25,724 bases of DNA, taken from Spirogloea muscicola. Its lineage: Eukaryota > Streptophyta > Zygnematophyceae > Spirogloeales > Spirogloeaceae. Positions 8,001 to 18,500 of the stretch are shown piece by piece; position 1 is the first letter of the stretch; the number at the start of each line of letters is the position of its first letter. The notes below the pieces were generated by a model. It saw nothing but the letters and a program-made list of their open reading frames with translations. It did no database searches and had not been told where the DNA came from. The stretch is from the NCBI GenBank assembly GCA_009602725.1, contig WELB01000123.1, forward strand, positions 1-25,724, in the 5' to 3' direction. Made by a program: the position numbers and the translations under genes.

Positions 8001-10647
8001 CTGCCACGTGATGGCCTGCATCGAAATTCTCATTGGTCGCCTGGAGACGCCACCATCCAGTTGGCTGGATATCACAACGCGTAACTTGGATGGAGTCTCG
8101 GTGCCACTACGCGGCAACACCATGCAGCCATGGGGGGTCATCTATGTCGCAGCCGTCTACTTAATTATGCAGTCGTTTACCTCAGTTAGTAGTCTCTAAC
8201 CCCTGTGCTCAATTCCCTCTGCTTATACTACAATGTCTCAAAGTGACACAATTTTCTGCAATAGTCAACGCTGACACTCCACTTGTCAAGAAGCACAATC
8301 TTGTGGACCATGGCATGCTGCTTCTATGCTGTAACGCCCTGCTCTCAGAGCATACTACCTGAACTCCACATCCTGAACCCTCCTACCCCATCAGGATCTG
8401 AGCAAATTCTCATGCCCTTGGCTGCTTACCAGGTGGGATACGGTGACGTGCACCAAAGCGACACGATCGCGGAGCGGCTCTTCAATGTGTTCTTCAACCT
8501 CTGCAATGCACTCATCCTGAGCTACATCGTTGGGCAGATTGTAAATCTGGTGCAGAATCGTACAACCAAGAAGGAGGCAGTGCGCGAGCGCTTCACAACG
8601 CTGCACAACTTCATTGACAAAGAGGACCTCCCCGAGTGGCTCTCGACGCGCATGGTTGTCCACCTCAGCCGCCAGTGGCAGTCGCAGCTTGGCCAGGGAT
8701 ACAATGAGTACGACCTCATGTCCAGCTTGGGTGTACGTTGACGAGCCCAAAAACTCCATGTCACCAGTACTTTCACAGAATGTGGTCCACAGCCATTTAC
8801 TTGATGATGACGGATCAGTGGTACTCAGTCTTGCTGCGGAATATACCTGACAAGCCATGTACTTCCCAGACCTGTTTCTGACGGTGTGGAAAAGGACTGT
8901 TAAGAAGTGAGTGCTGAGTTACTTGTGTGCAGGATGAGCTCAAGTTGGACCTCTTCGTGCATTGGTGGCGGTCGAATGTTCCCCCTGGGTGAGCTAGCAG
9001 TGCAACTCCTGCCACTGTAGCACTTGTGCAGTCATCTGTTGCATGTGTGCTGTCTTGGGCACTTCAGCTTACGCGATTGTCTTTGTCTTTCAGCCCCCTG
9101 CTGCCGCACAAGTACGGCTTTCTGGAGCGGTTGCAGAACAGCAATCACCTGCAGTTCGTTGCACCTGGTGATTTCATCACGTACGAGGGCGAGGTCACAC
9201 GCCACCTCTATGTAGTCCGCTCTGGCCTGGTGAGCAGCAGACTCCTTGATGCAGGCGCCATCTACCTTGGAACATCACGACACATCTGCCGTACTCCACA
9301 CATTTTTTCTGTCTTATTTCTCTGTTTATTGTCCAGCCTGGCGGCGGAATGAGGTCTTCACATACTGGCATTGGCACAGGTGGATGTTGCAATGTACAAG
9401 CCTGCCAATCAGGCGAAACACCTGCAGAGCTTGGAGGAGACCCCAGCCAAAGACCACAAACTTGAGAATGGGCGGCGGATCCTTGAGGACGACACAGACG
9501 ATCAGCCAGACCGGAGCTCGGGCCTGAAGCAGAAGCTCGAGGCGATGCTACCGCACTCGAGAGAGTCGTCCAGCCGTGGCGGCTCGTGGTACCATGAAAA
9601 GGGCTCCTACTTCCGGGAGCCGACGAGGGGGGAAGAGGCCACATCGCTGGACGCGCAGGGCAGCGTGGCAATCGACCCGTCGCAGGCGGACCATGTGGAG
9701 CTGGGGACGAAGGAAGCCAAGGAGGCTGCGGCAGAGGAGGAGCGGCGGCTGACAGATAACAGCCTGCACCGAGCAGAGGGCCTGGCCACCGAGGCCGAGC
9801 AGTACAGCGGGCACGGCATGGGCCACGCGCTGCACGCCCTGTGGAGCGAGCACAAGGAGAAGGCGGAGCAGAAGGACTCGCATGCCGACGAGTCGGCTCA
9901 CACCGGTGCAGACCCAGCAGAGGGGCCGGCTGAGGAAGCCGACCAGTCTGGAGAAGGTGGCGACCATGGAGGCAGGGGAGCAGCTGACTATGAGGAGCAG
10001 CCAGCGGAGGAGCCAGCAGCTAATGGGCAGAGGGATGAGGAGCCGCGTGAGGGCAACAAGCCCCGGAATAAGCTGGTCCGACTGAAGCGTGTGGGCGTCG
10101 GCGAGGTGATTGGTCTGAAGTCGCTGGAAGTTGCGCTCAAAGCCTCGGCCGGCAGCAATAGCAAGTGGGATGACCAGCGCGCCTCTGCGATAGTGATGCG
10201 CCATAGCACCAGGGTCAGTGTGCCCCCCATCCACTTACCACTCCTTGTTTCTTAGGTGCTCTATACTGCAGGTCCCATTGCATTCCAGTCCATGTCGACG
10301 GTCTTGATGCATTAGTAAGATTCGAATTCATAGCCAGTCATGTCGCTTGCGCAGGCCGTGACAGAGTGCAAGCTGATGGTGATCTTGATTGATGACCTCC
10401 TGGACACACTGGAGGAGTACCCAACCCTCCTCTCTCGCGCTCGAGTACGGGCCAACATACACTTCACAAGCTCAGCACTTCGTCAGAATGCACTCTTTTG
10501 TGGACAGTGCTGCTATGCTTGGTAGTAGCCTGTGACATTGTGAAGTGATTGCTGGCTCTGGGCGCTGCTGTCTTTCAGGTGAGGCTGGGCCTGACAAAGG
10601 GCGAGTCCAGCCTGGCCGAGGGAGCCAACACGGCTGGCGGCGTCTGA
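5042..10647 (+). CDS. Voltage-gated K+ channel with C-terminal CNBD (multi-exon)
   Basis: A six-transmembrane channel subunit of the plant Shaker/CNG/HCN/EAG superfamily, predicted to conduct K+ across a membrane with voltage and possibly cyclic-nucleotide control. Exons I support: 6514-6751, 6892-7083, 7226-7339, 7572-7691, 7921-8184, 8433-8732, 8933-8988, 9094-9229, 9380-10213, 10355-10444, 10579-10647. Together they give about 803 residues. S1 is VISIIIFYNL joined to VEAPYRIAI, S2 ends ADVVLGFKTGYV, S3 is WFIVDLASSLPID, S4 is FRLLKLLRIHRMF, S5 holds the H-x2-AC motif, and the pore is TSVGYGD. A C-linker and a split CNBD follow; the frame stops at 10645-10647. The N-terminus is tentative: ATG 5042 (CGCCATGG context) to 5153, then an exon from 5379, with further small acidic low-complexity exons before 6514. 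The family call is firm; the exons between 5379 and 6514 are not resolved. Confidence 0.88.
5285..5346 (-). repeat. G13 run followed by inverted copy 3 of the hairpin repeat
   Basis: A run of 13 G (5285-5297) is followed by a copy of the dispersed repeat in inverse orientation. GGGCTGG (5305-5311) and CCAGCCC (5317-5323) flank a 5-base loop. About 29 bases (5318-5346) match copy 1 exactly on the opposite strand. The copy lies inside the proposed first intron of the channel gene, close to the acceptor at 5377-5378, so it would be transcribed and could fold in the pre-mRNA. Confidence 0.75.
5379..6513 (+). other. Unresolved N-terminal exons of the channel gene
   Basis: Several stretches read like cytosolic protein but their boundaries are uncertain. 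An acidic segment starts at acceptor 5378 and reads TETDNHGQIGQRAEYESDQP then ASEDELLGADS. LQEHGHRPGAVLDGAAGSGN follows near 5605 and ends at a GTGACC donor. A Gly/Pro segment ends GPLGPDESR at a GTGAGC donor near 5962. The proposed intron 5154-5378 is phase 1 on both sides and would place ATG 5042 upstream. This part is probably a disordered N-terminal tail; transcript evidence would be needed to fix it. Confidence 0.4.
7572..8184 (+). other. Channel S4 voltage sensor, S5 and pore-helix exons
   Basis: Exon 7572-7691 begins with IFRLLKLLRIHRMF. It has R, K, R, R at every third position, the classical S4 gating-charge pattern. Exon 7921-8184 carries S5 with YCHVMACIEILIG (H-x2-AC is typical of S5 in CNBD channels) and the pore helix ending SFTS. 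Exon 7572-7691 ends QSWTWTEKESIGILLMVVG and the next begins HESWTTSLDKLMIIGSF; the two resemble each other. A second good acceptor ahead of 7990 (CCTGGGCCTGCAG) keeps frame and would skip the second copy. Confidence 0.8.
8433..8988 (+). other. Channel selectivity filter, S6 and C-linker exons
   Basis: Exon 8433-8732 starts with VGYGDV. Joined to the previous exon's ...FTS it gives TSVGYGD, the K+ selectivity signature. S6 follows (FFNLCNALILSYIVGQIVNL) and then a C-linker with HNFIDKEDLPEWLSTRMVVH. The exon ends ...DLMSSLG at a GTACGT donor. Exon 8933-8988 continues DELKLDLFVHWWRSNVPPG, the helix leading into the CNBD. Filter spacing predicts K+ selectivity, not the non-selective GYG variants of HCN or the filterless CNG pores. 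Confidence 0.85.
9094..10444 (+). other. CNBD interrupted by an acidic insert
   Basis: Exon 9094-9229 has the first half of a cyclic-nucleotide-binding beta-roll: APGDFITYEGEV then HLYVVRSGL. Exon 9380-10213 continues VDVAMYKP, then runs 222 residues (9404-10069) of Glu/Ala/Asp/Ser-rich low-complexity sequence. It resumes at KLVRLKRVGVGEVIGLKSL and DDQRASAIVM. Exon 10355-10444 gives TECKLMVILIDDLLDTLEEY and the final helix. The conserved GE and Arg of the phosphate-binding cassette are present, but the cassette is longer than usual. Ligand binding is therefore uncertain. Confidence 0.8.
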
Positions 10648-11242
10648 GGTCTCTTGCACACAATTTTCGACGCTGAGGGGTCGACAAGCACACCTGTGCA
10701 GAGGCAGACGCTGGGGCATGTCCCAGCTTGTACCTGATTGGTGCCTGTATGGACTTAGCAACTAAAACAATTCCAAGACATTAACACTTTGACCTAATTA
10801 TCTGCAGCAGAAATATTCACCATGTGAAGTCCTAGATTTTTTAAGTTACTCTTTTGCGCATTGCCTGTAGCATTCTTTCATATATTAGCATACACTTTTG
10901 ATGTTGCCACAATGATTCCATCAAATGCAAAATTTTACAAGGCTTTCTGCTTGCAGTAACCTAAGCACCTGAATGCAGGTAGGGTTGAGTGCCCTAGTAA
11001 CTGCTTACAGTCTGCAGTGAAGTAGCCCGACCACATCTAAGGGTAATGACTGCCTCGCTCTGTTTCCATGTTGGCTGTTTGTTTGCTTGGTCTTGAATAA
11101 AGACTAACTTCCTCCCTGCTGCAAGCCCTGTCACCTTGCACACTAAGAAGTCTAGCAAGTGGTAACAAGTAAAGAGAGAGGGAAGAAAGCCACACGCCTT
11201 AGTCTTCTCCAAGAAGCCCTTTAATGCGCACACCAATTGCTC
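10648..11242. other. Convergent 3' intergenic region
   Basis: This AT-richer stretch between the channel stop (10645-10647) and the coiled-coil gene stop (11243-11245, minus) presumably holds both 3' UTRs. I find no TGTAA signal for the channel on the plus strand. A minus-strand candidate is at 11005-11009. No gene is seen in it. Confidence 0.6.
11005..11009 (-). terminator. Candidate poly(A) signal TGTAA
   Basis: TTACA on the plus strand reads TGTAA on the minus strand, about 234 bases past the coiled-coil gene stop. TGTAA (UGUAA) is the usual poly(A) signal of volvocine and related green algae, so it fits the suspected lineage. A five-base match is weak evidence by itself. Confidence 0.35.
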
Positions 11243-12581
11243 TCATCTGGTTGCACACATTGCAACAGTAGCTGATAAGAAGCTCTGGTAGCCCCTTACA
11301 CCACTATCCTTGATGATGCAAAAGCCAAGTAACCTCCAGTGTGCTTCAAAGTGAGATCTTTATCCAGTAAATAGGACTCACCCCTTTCAGAGAGGCCACT
11401 GCCTCTTTGTGGTGGTCGAGCGCGTCGGCGACCAGTTGCAATTCTGACCGCAGGTCTTCCACTTCGTCACCAAGCAGGCTCACCTGCCGCGTGATTTTGC
11501 AGGGCCAAGTGAGGACAGGCCAATCACTGGCATGCCATATGATTCTTTAAGTGGCGGTTTGGTGCTAAGTCGAAGCTTGCCATTCATGTGCCTAGCTTTT
11601 ACTACCAAGTACCTCCTTCTCAGCTTTTTGTAGATTGGCCAGCAACTTCGACTGCTGTTCCTCTGCTTTTAGTAGCTGCTCATCCCGTATTGACACCCTT
11701 CCAGAAAGAACACAATGTTCAGCTAGCAAGTTAGTACTCTTGAGCATGCCAGTTAAGGCAATGCCAACAGGTATAAGTTGCCCAGACCACATAGACAGTC
11801 GACCCATGCTTGATTGAGTTGCAGTAGAGGCAAGAAACCTCTGTGTCATGTCCTCGTGAGCTTTCTGTATTGCCCTGAGCTTCTCCTCAGACGTACGCTT
11901 GCTCCTTTCGACCTAGCAGGGGTAAGATGTGCTGGTCAAGAAAGGGAAAATGACTACATCATACTGTGCACCCATATTGTACTTGCATCAGCACATGGCA
12001 AGGTGAATAGCACTCACCTTAGCTAGTTCCATCTCTAGCACATGCCTCTGTTTTGTAACATCCTCCTTGGCCTTCTCCACCTTGAGGCACAACTTTGTTA
12101 TCTCTTCCTGTTGCTTAGCATCCTGGGCCTCCTTTACTTTGAGCTCCCTCCTCAGCTCTAGCATCTGCTCTTCTAGCCTGGCCTGAAAACCACACTGTTG
12201 GCGCTTGTTCTCATCGAGCGCCTCTTCCTTCTCCAAGACCTGTTGTCTTAAATTTGAGATAACCTGTACTTTCTCGATTACTTCCACCACCTTTTCAGCC
12301 AGTGCAGTGGTCAACTCATGTACAGAGCCTTCCAAGGATTGAGTATGTATTCTGCTTGTTGTTAACTCTCTTTGGGACTCAGCAAGTTGGGCCTCCTTTG
12401 CTTGGACTGCCTCAGCCAATGTAACTACCTCACTCTGCAAACTCGAATTCTCGTGGACTTGTGCCTGCAGTTGTAGCTGCATCTGAGCTTTCAGATCCGC
12501 AAGCTCCTCGCCACTTTGCTGGAGAGCTGATCTCTCTGCTGCCAACTGTGCTGCAGCATTATCGTGCAGCTCCTCCAGACT
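11243..12581 (-). other. Coiled-coil gene, C-terminal exon group
   Basis: Exons in transcript order: 12581-12018 (188 residues of continuous coiled coil, including LEEQMLELRRELKVKEAQDA), 11912-11839, 11697-11613, 11483-11382, 11284-11243. For the first, the acceptor TGTACTGTTAAAGCAG is chosen because it keeps phase with NVFLTK; the nearer TTTGCAG at 12601 would shift frame into a stop. The 74-nt and 85-nt exons share a split codon (AG/G). The last exon reads SFLSATVAMCATR and stops. Confidence 0.8.
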
Positions 12582-15500
12582 CTGCTTTAACAGTACAGAA
12601 CTGCAAAGAGCATAAGCGTTGCAGGGCAGACAGAAAAAATAGGGCAAAGTACCACCATTGAGGGCTAAGTCCTTATACGCAATGCATAAGTATATCACAA
12701 ATACCTTGGTGAGGAAGACATTCCTGTCTGAAGCAGCTGCTAGGTCCACTTTGATTCTGTCCAGATCTGCTATAGCACTCCTAGTTTTTGAACAGCTTGA
12801 AGCAATCTCTTTGTCTTTCGTATTTGCTAGTGCCTGGAGGTGACAGGAAGTAGCTTACAGGTCAGCCCAGGAATTTAAGATGCTGTTATAGTGCGCTAGG
12901 AATTTTTCGCAATATTCGTTGTCAGTAGAAGTTGCCACTGTTCTAGCCAGGAAGGTGTCTGCACTAACCTGCAATGATGTGAAGAGAAGTAGATGGAAAA
13001 TTTTCATGCACACACTCTGGTGCTGAAGAAGCTTCTGAATACAGTGCTCTTGCTTGAGCTCTGCATTAGTACGAGCATTGCCCATCTCTTTCAACTGAGC
13101 CACCTCTGACAGCAACGCCTGTCGAAGGACACACCACAAGAACACTTAGTAAAACCTTGAGGATCCAGTAGGTATGACATCTATCATCTGATTTCACGTA
13201 GGCCTCTTCACACAGCCAGAGAATTCCTTTTTATAAGGCTTTGGAATATGCTGCCTTGAGCATGCTCAGCACCTCATTTTGCAGCTGAAGCTCCTTGCCG
13301 TACCGCACTTGCACGCCAGCCTCCAGTCCCATGTACTCGTCAAGCTGATCAATCTCCTTTCGCAGCCTGAACTAGCCTTTGCAAAGTGAGCACCAACTTG
13401 ATGCAGCAAGTCAGCAACAGGTATGCTGCACTGGGAGGAACTTCTGCAGACTCATGTTAAGTAGGTGAGCCTGTGACAATGTTGTGGACCTTCTGTAGCC
13501 GGCCTTGAAGCGTTCTGCATCCTCATTCAAATTCTGTATGATCTCCTGGGAGGCTCTGTCCCTTGACTCGAGCTCCCTTTGATGTGCAGTCTGCATTAGG
13601 GAGGCAGGCAAATTATTACGCTGGACTAGCATGCTGGCTTGTGACGTGCTCAGCACCACCTCCGAGCTGCCGACAGTGTCCTTTACTAGCTTGATTGCAT
13701 GGGGGTATGGATACTTGGACCATTTTACATGCATGTATGACTGCAGTCAGGCAGGTTGATAAGATCGAATAGTACATGGCACATAGCGATATCAGCAGTC
13801 ATGACATACCTGCAACAAGAGCATGGCAACCCTCCCTTCTTCTTCAGCGACCCGCTTCGCGTTTTCCTGGTCTACTAACTCCTCTCTCAAACTGATGTTC
13901 CTAGCAGGAAAGACATCAACAAGATCACTGCACATGGAGCCTTGTGGCTTGCGTGCCGAGCCCATGCCCATTTTGTGTTGTTTTGTTGCTGTTTTTGAGG
14001 GTGTCGATGAGAGAAGCGCTTTTCACAATCGCTTACTGCTAGAGCCAGTATGAGCAAGCAATGTTGCTCTTACCTTGATACGGAAGTTCCAAGCATTGCC
14101 TTCTGTTGAACAAGCGCCGCAATCTCAGCAGCAGATGTCGATCTTTCCTGCATTGCTGATGTACTAAGATGCTCCACCTGATCCAGACTCAGGAGCACGT
14201 AAGACATGGCATCAATCATAAAGCTTCAGATGGCAGTGTTGGTCATAGGCAAAGCTTCAGGATATACACCTTGCAAAGAGCAGCTTCAGCATCCTCAGAC
14301 TGATCCTGTAGTGCGCCTAGACAAGCCTGCAGATCATTGCAACCACTAGACTGTCAGCTTTCCTGATTGCATGTTGCTGTCAGGACAATGTTGCTGTAAA
14401 TTTGACATGACTGTGCAGATTGCAATCCATGCACGGACCTCAAGGAGCTCCTTCGCAGTTTGTAGCTCATTCAGAAGATTGGCCTTCTCCTCCATGTGGA
14501 CCACCATGCTCTCTTGTTCCCTGGCCTTGTTGTTCTGGCCGTTTGCCAACCGAGCCCATGTGCAAGAGGACATCATCAAGAGTCAGCCAGACTCGGTTTT
14601 TGTAGAGCAATATTAATCTCTGCTTGTACCAAGTATCCTGTACAGGCGTGACAGAATGAAAATGCCATTTGGATGACTTCAGAGCGCTCACATCAGCTTC
14701 AAGGCAGAAGAGCTTCTCCAGGTCCACTACAATACTCCTGAACTGCAGGACATCAGTCATATCAACAAAAGTCAGCAGTGGCAATTGAGATAAGGATGTA
14801 CCTTCAGCACAGATACTGCTTGGTGCAAGAAGCTGGGTGCAAGAAGGCAACTTCTGAAAAGACTATTGTTGCTTAACTCGGCGGTTAGGACAGTAATGAG
14901 CTTTATTGTTACCTGCTCTACCAGCTGCATGGCTGACCGAAGCTGATCAGCCACCTGCCCTTTTTCTTGCATCAGCTCCACAATGCGAGCCTGCTTCTGG
15001 AAAGCCTGGAAATTAGCAATCTCGTTCAATGTGAGCCAATCGCTTCTCTTTTCTCCACCATTTATACTAACAAGAAAGTTGCTGTTAGAAAATTTTCTAT
15101 AGACCTCTAAATGACACTGTAAGTTGCATAGTTTTGTGACTGACCTCCTGTTGTGCTGCTGCAAGCAGATTGTTTAATTGACTGAGCCCCATCTCAACAA
15201 TCTCCAGCTGTTTCTCGGACGCATCCTTTGGGATGCCCATCTCTTGCTTTTCTGCCTGGGAGGTTTGAATGATGTCAATTTGATCATGCAGCTGAGTATA
15301 TATCAGGTCAACATAGCAAGGGCCAGGAAAAACAACAGTCAAGCCTTGACCTTTTGCAGGTTTTGCACCTCGTGGCCAGGCACGAGCGAGCTACCGACCT
15401 GAGACTCCGACCAGACAGTGCTTGTTGCTGTCTGCAGCTCGCATCGTCCTCCCAGTGGCTTCTCTGACTTTGACTCGAATAATACTTGCTCGGTACCATC

Positions 15501-18500
15501 TGGAAATCGTGCACACGCAGTTGCCTGGCACGTGGAAGAGCAACAAAGATAAAGTGGGCACACAGGCCCCTGCTGAATGAATCTTGGGTTCTTTTGTGTT
15601 CAGGTATTACCTGTACGAATCTGGTGCACATGAGCATACATGACAATGACACCGCAGCTGTCCACTAGAAGTACCTGATTCTCTGCAACCTCTACTAGTT
15701 TCCGAAGAGCCCTAAGCTCTGCACACTGCCAATCCTCATGCCTGACGTTAGGTTCTGTGCATTTCACCTTGGGGAATTATAGATCCTTTTCAAGCAGACA
15801 GGAGACCTTCAGCATATGAGGACAAGATAAAGCCCATGCGCTGCTCATGATGTCTTACTTTCTCGTTCAGACTAACGGAGGATTGTAGAGTCTGTTGCAA
15901 TTGTATCCTTTCACTATTGAGTAGCGCATGTGCTTCATGCTGTTGTATCTGCAGGATGTCAGCGTACAACACGTTATCAACTATGGCAAGTCCTGGATAA
16001 GAGCAGACACAATGTGGCTTTCAGGATGTGACAGTACCTCTGCCTGTGTGCAGCAAATTATGCGCTGAGCTTTTTGGAGACCATCTTCAGTTTCTTCTGT
16101 CATTTGTGCTGCCAGAAAGAGCTCACACACAGCGTCTCCAGCTTCTGCCATGGTTGCACTTATCTCCTTCTCCTTCAGCTTCCCAGACCCACAAATCCTA
16201 GCAGAATTTACTTATATTGACAGACAGGCTGCAGGACTACAAGCTCATCAGCAGATGTGACGGTCCAAAACACGCAACTTTTTAGCAGCTATCCATTCTT
16301 CAAGTGCTCCAAAGCTACTGGCGTGTATGATTCTGATGTCTCCTACCTTTGGTTGTTGAGCATATTACACCTATTTAGGCCATCATATACGGCTCAGCCG
16401 TGCCCAAGTACTAATACTCATTAAGGTATTGGTCGACTGTCTGTTGCATTCACCTCAAGAGTAGCATTCATCTCCTCGAGTCGCACACGAAGATCCTTGA
16501 TATCCCATGCTGCTGTCTGGTACTTGTGCTGAGAAGAGTATATAAAATGCAATAATCTCATTTGGCAGGGCTGTGCAATGGAAGAAACAGTGAAGCGAGA
16601 CCAGATTTTGCAGTCAGCTTGTTGGGCGAGCTACACCCGACTGTCCTTTACCTCAGTTGCTGCAATCTGCTGTGTATGTCTGTAAATTAAGTCTGCAGTG
16701 GCTTGCATGTTCATTGTCTGCAGCTGTTCCAACTCCTCTGATTTCTGCAAACAGACACATGCATCAGTAGGTGTCAAAGGGTATGACAAACTTGTCACAA
16801 TTTTGGCCTGCTTCTGGCAGTTTCATCTACACTTCTTCATGGAAGTTTCATTGATTCTGTGAGCAGGAGGACAAGTGAAGCATGCACTAGCTAACACCTC
16901 GGCCTCTGCCAGTACCTATGCACCTGAATATTCTTCAGTTGCAGTGTACACTGCATATTTGGCTTCTTACTGAGTTGGCAAAATTGCAAAACAAAGCGTG
17001 CTTCCCCTAACCTGCTTCACTAAGCATTGCAGCTCAGTTTGCAGCTGTGTGATAAATGACCCAGCCTCTTCTTGCCGTCCAGCGGATTCTGCTTCAGTGA
17101 AAGAGAGACAGTCTTGCAACCTGTTGCAAGTCTCTAAGCGACTAATAGACTGAGCTGCTGATTCCAATTGATCTTTCAGTTCTTCAATTACCTATCAATC
17201 AGCATCAACGAGGTCATAGGTCAAGTCTAGGTACTGCTCAGGGGCCCTCCACGTCCTACTTGTGATTGTTATTTTAGCAACTATAGAAGCATGGGTATGC
17301 TAATCCTAAGTGCCTGCACGGTCATGGCTCCAGACAGATATGTTGTAAGACATTGATGATGCTGGCATGGAACAGCCAATAAATCCGAAATATTTGCAAC
17401 ATGTAAAAGTGGCATTGGCTGCCCTTAATTTTCTGTAGAAGCTATTAGGCAATACCAGCAAGGATTACCTGGACATAGCATGCGTTTTCAAACTCGAGTC
17501 TCCTCGCCACACCTTGGCTAGCATAGGTCGCCTGCTCCAAGTACTCTTTGTGGTCCCTCTGCACTTTCAGAGAAACCTGTAGCTCACCAACAACATCTAG
17601 AAGGCCTCCTGTTCTAACAGGGTGTGATGGTAGCTTCGATGCCCCTGTATTTGACGTCAGTAGACACTGTTGGCCAACTTGGGATGCTGCCAAGGCCTGC
17701 TTCAGCTGCTCCACCTCCCTCCGCAGTAGATTTTCGACTTCTTCCCTGGCAGCTAGTAGCTCCTCCTTCTCCTCTACCAGTTCCCTCATGCGCTCCTCTG
17801 ATGCATGCGCAAGACGATTGAGCTGTTCCGGCAGCTTAGCATTCTCCTTGTGTGCTTTGTCAAGGACCTTCTGCAACTTGACGACCTCCAGTTGCAGCAT
17901 GTTTCGCTCATCACGTACAGCCTCCAATTCTCTTTGAGCCTTATAAGCCTTTCCTGCACCTGCAACTGCCTCTGCCAAGAGCTTGTTTGCGAGCTTTCCC
18001 TGCTGCTCATCCTGTCTAACCTCAAAGATGATATCCACTGCTGAGATTGCTGTGGTATTCTGGCTAAGCTGCCTTACCGGCGTCTGCGTCGTCCGGCTGT
18101 TCTCATTGTTCGAAGTGTCACCGGCAAGTTGTTGGAGGCCAAGTGGGTAAGTACACACTCTCTCATACTCGGAGTAGGACACCTCTTGCCAAACTGCATG
18201 GTTTGACAGCAGGCAACACATATCTGCTACTCCTCGCGCTTTCTCCTGTTGCCACAGTCCCTCTGCTAAGTGCAGTTGCAGGGCCTGGCACATGGTGGAC
18301 GCAGGGCTTCCAAGTACTGATCTGGTCTTGTGAGAACCCCAAGCACCTTCTTGAGCATCTGATCCTACTCTCTCATCCTTCGTGACTCTGCTTCTGTCTG
18401 CGGGGCATCAATGCAACCATAGAGTCAACTGCAGCTCCTACCATTAACCCAGTAGCTATGATTACGAGGACATCTTATGGATTCAAGTAGAGCCTGTCCG

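Noticed and set aside
12855-12969. Extra coiled-coil-gene exon reading VSADTFLARTVATSTD
   Set aside because: Using it would leave a 25-base intron to the next exon, too short to splice, and the segment is not coiled-coil-like.
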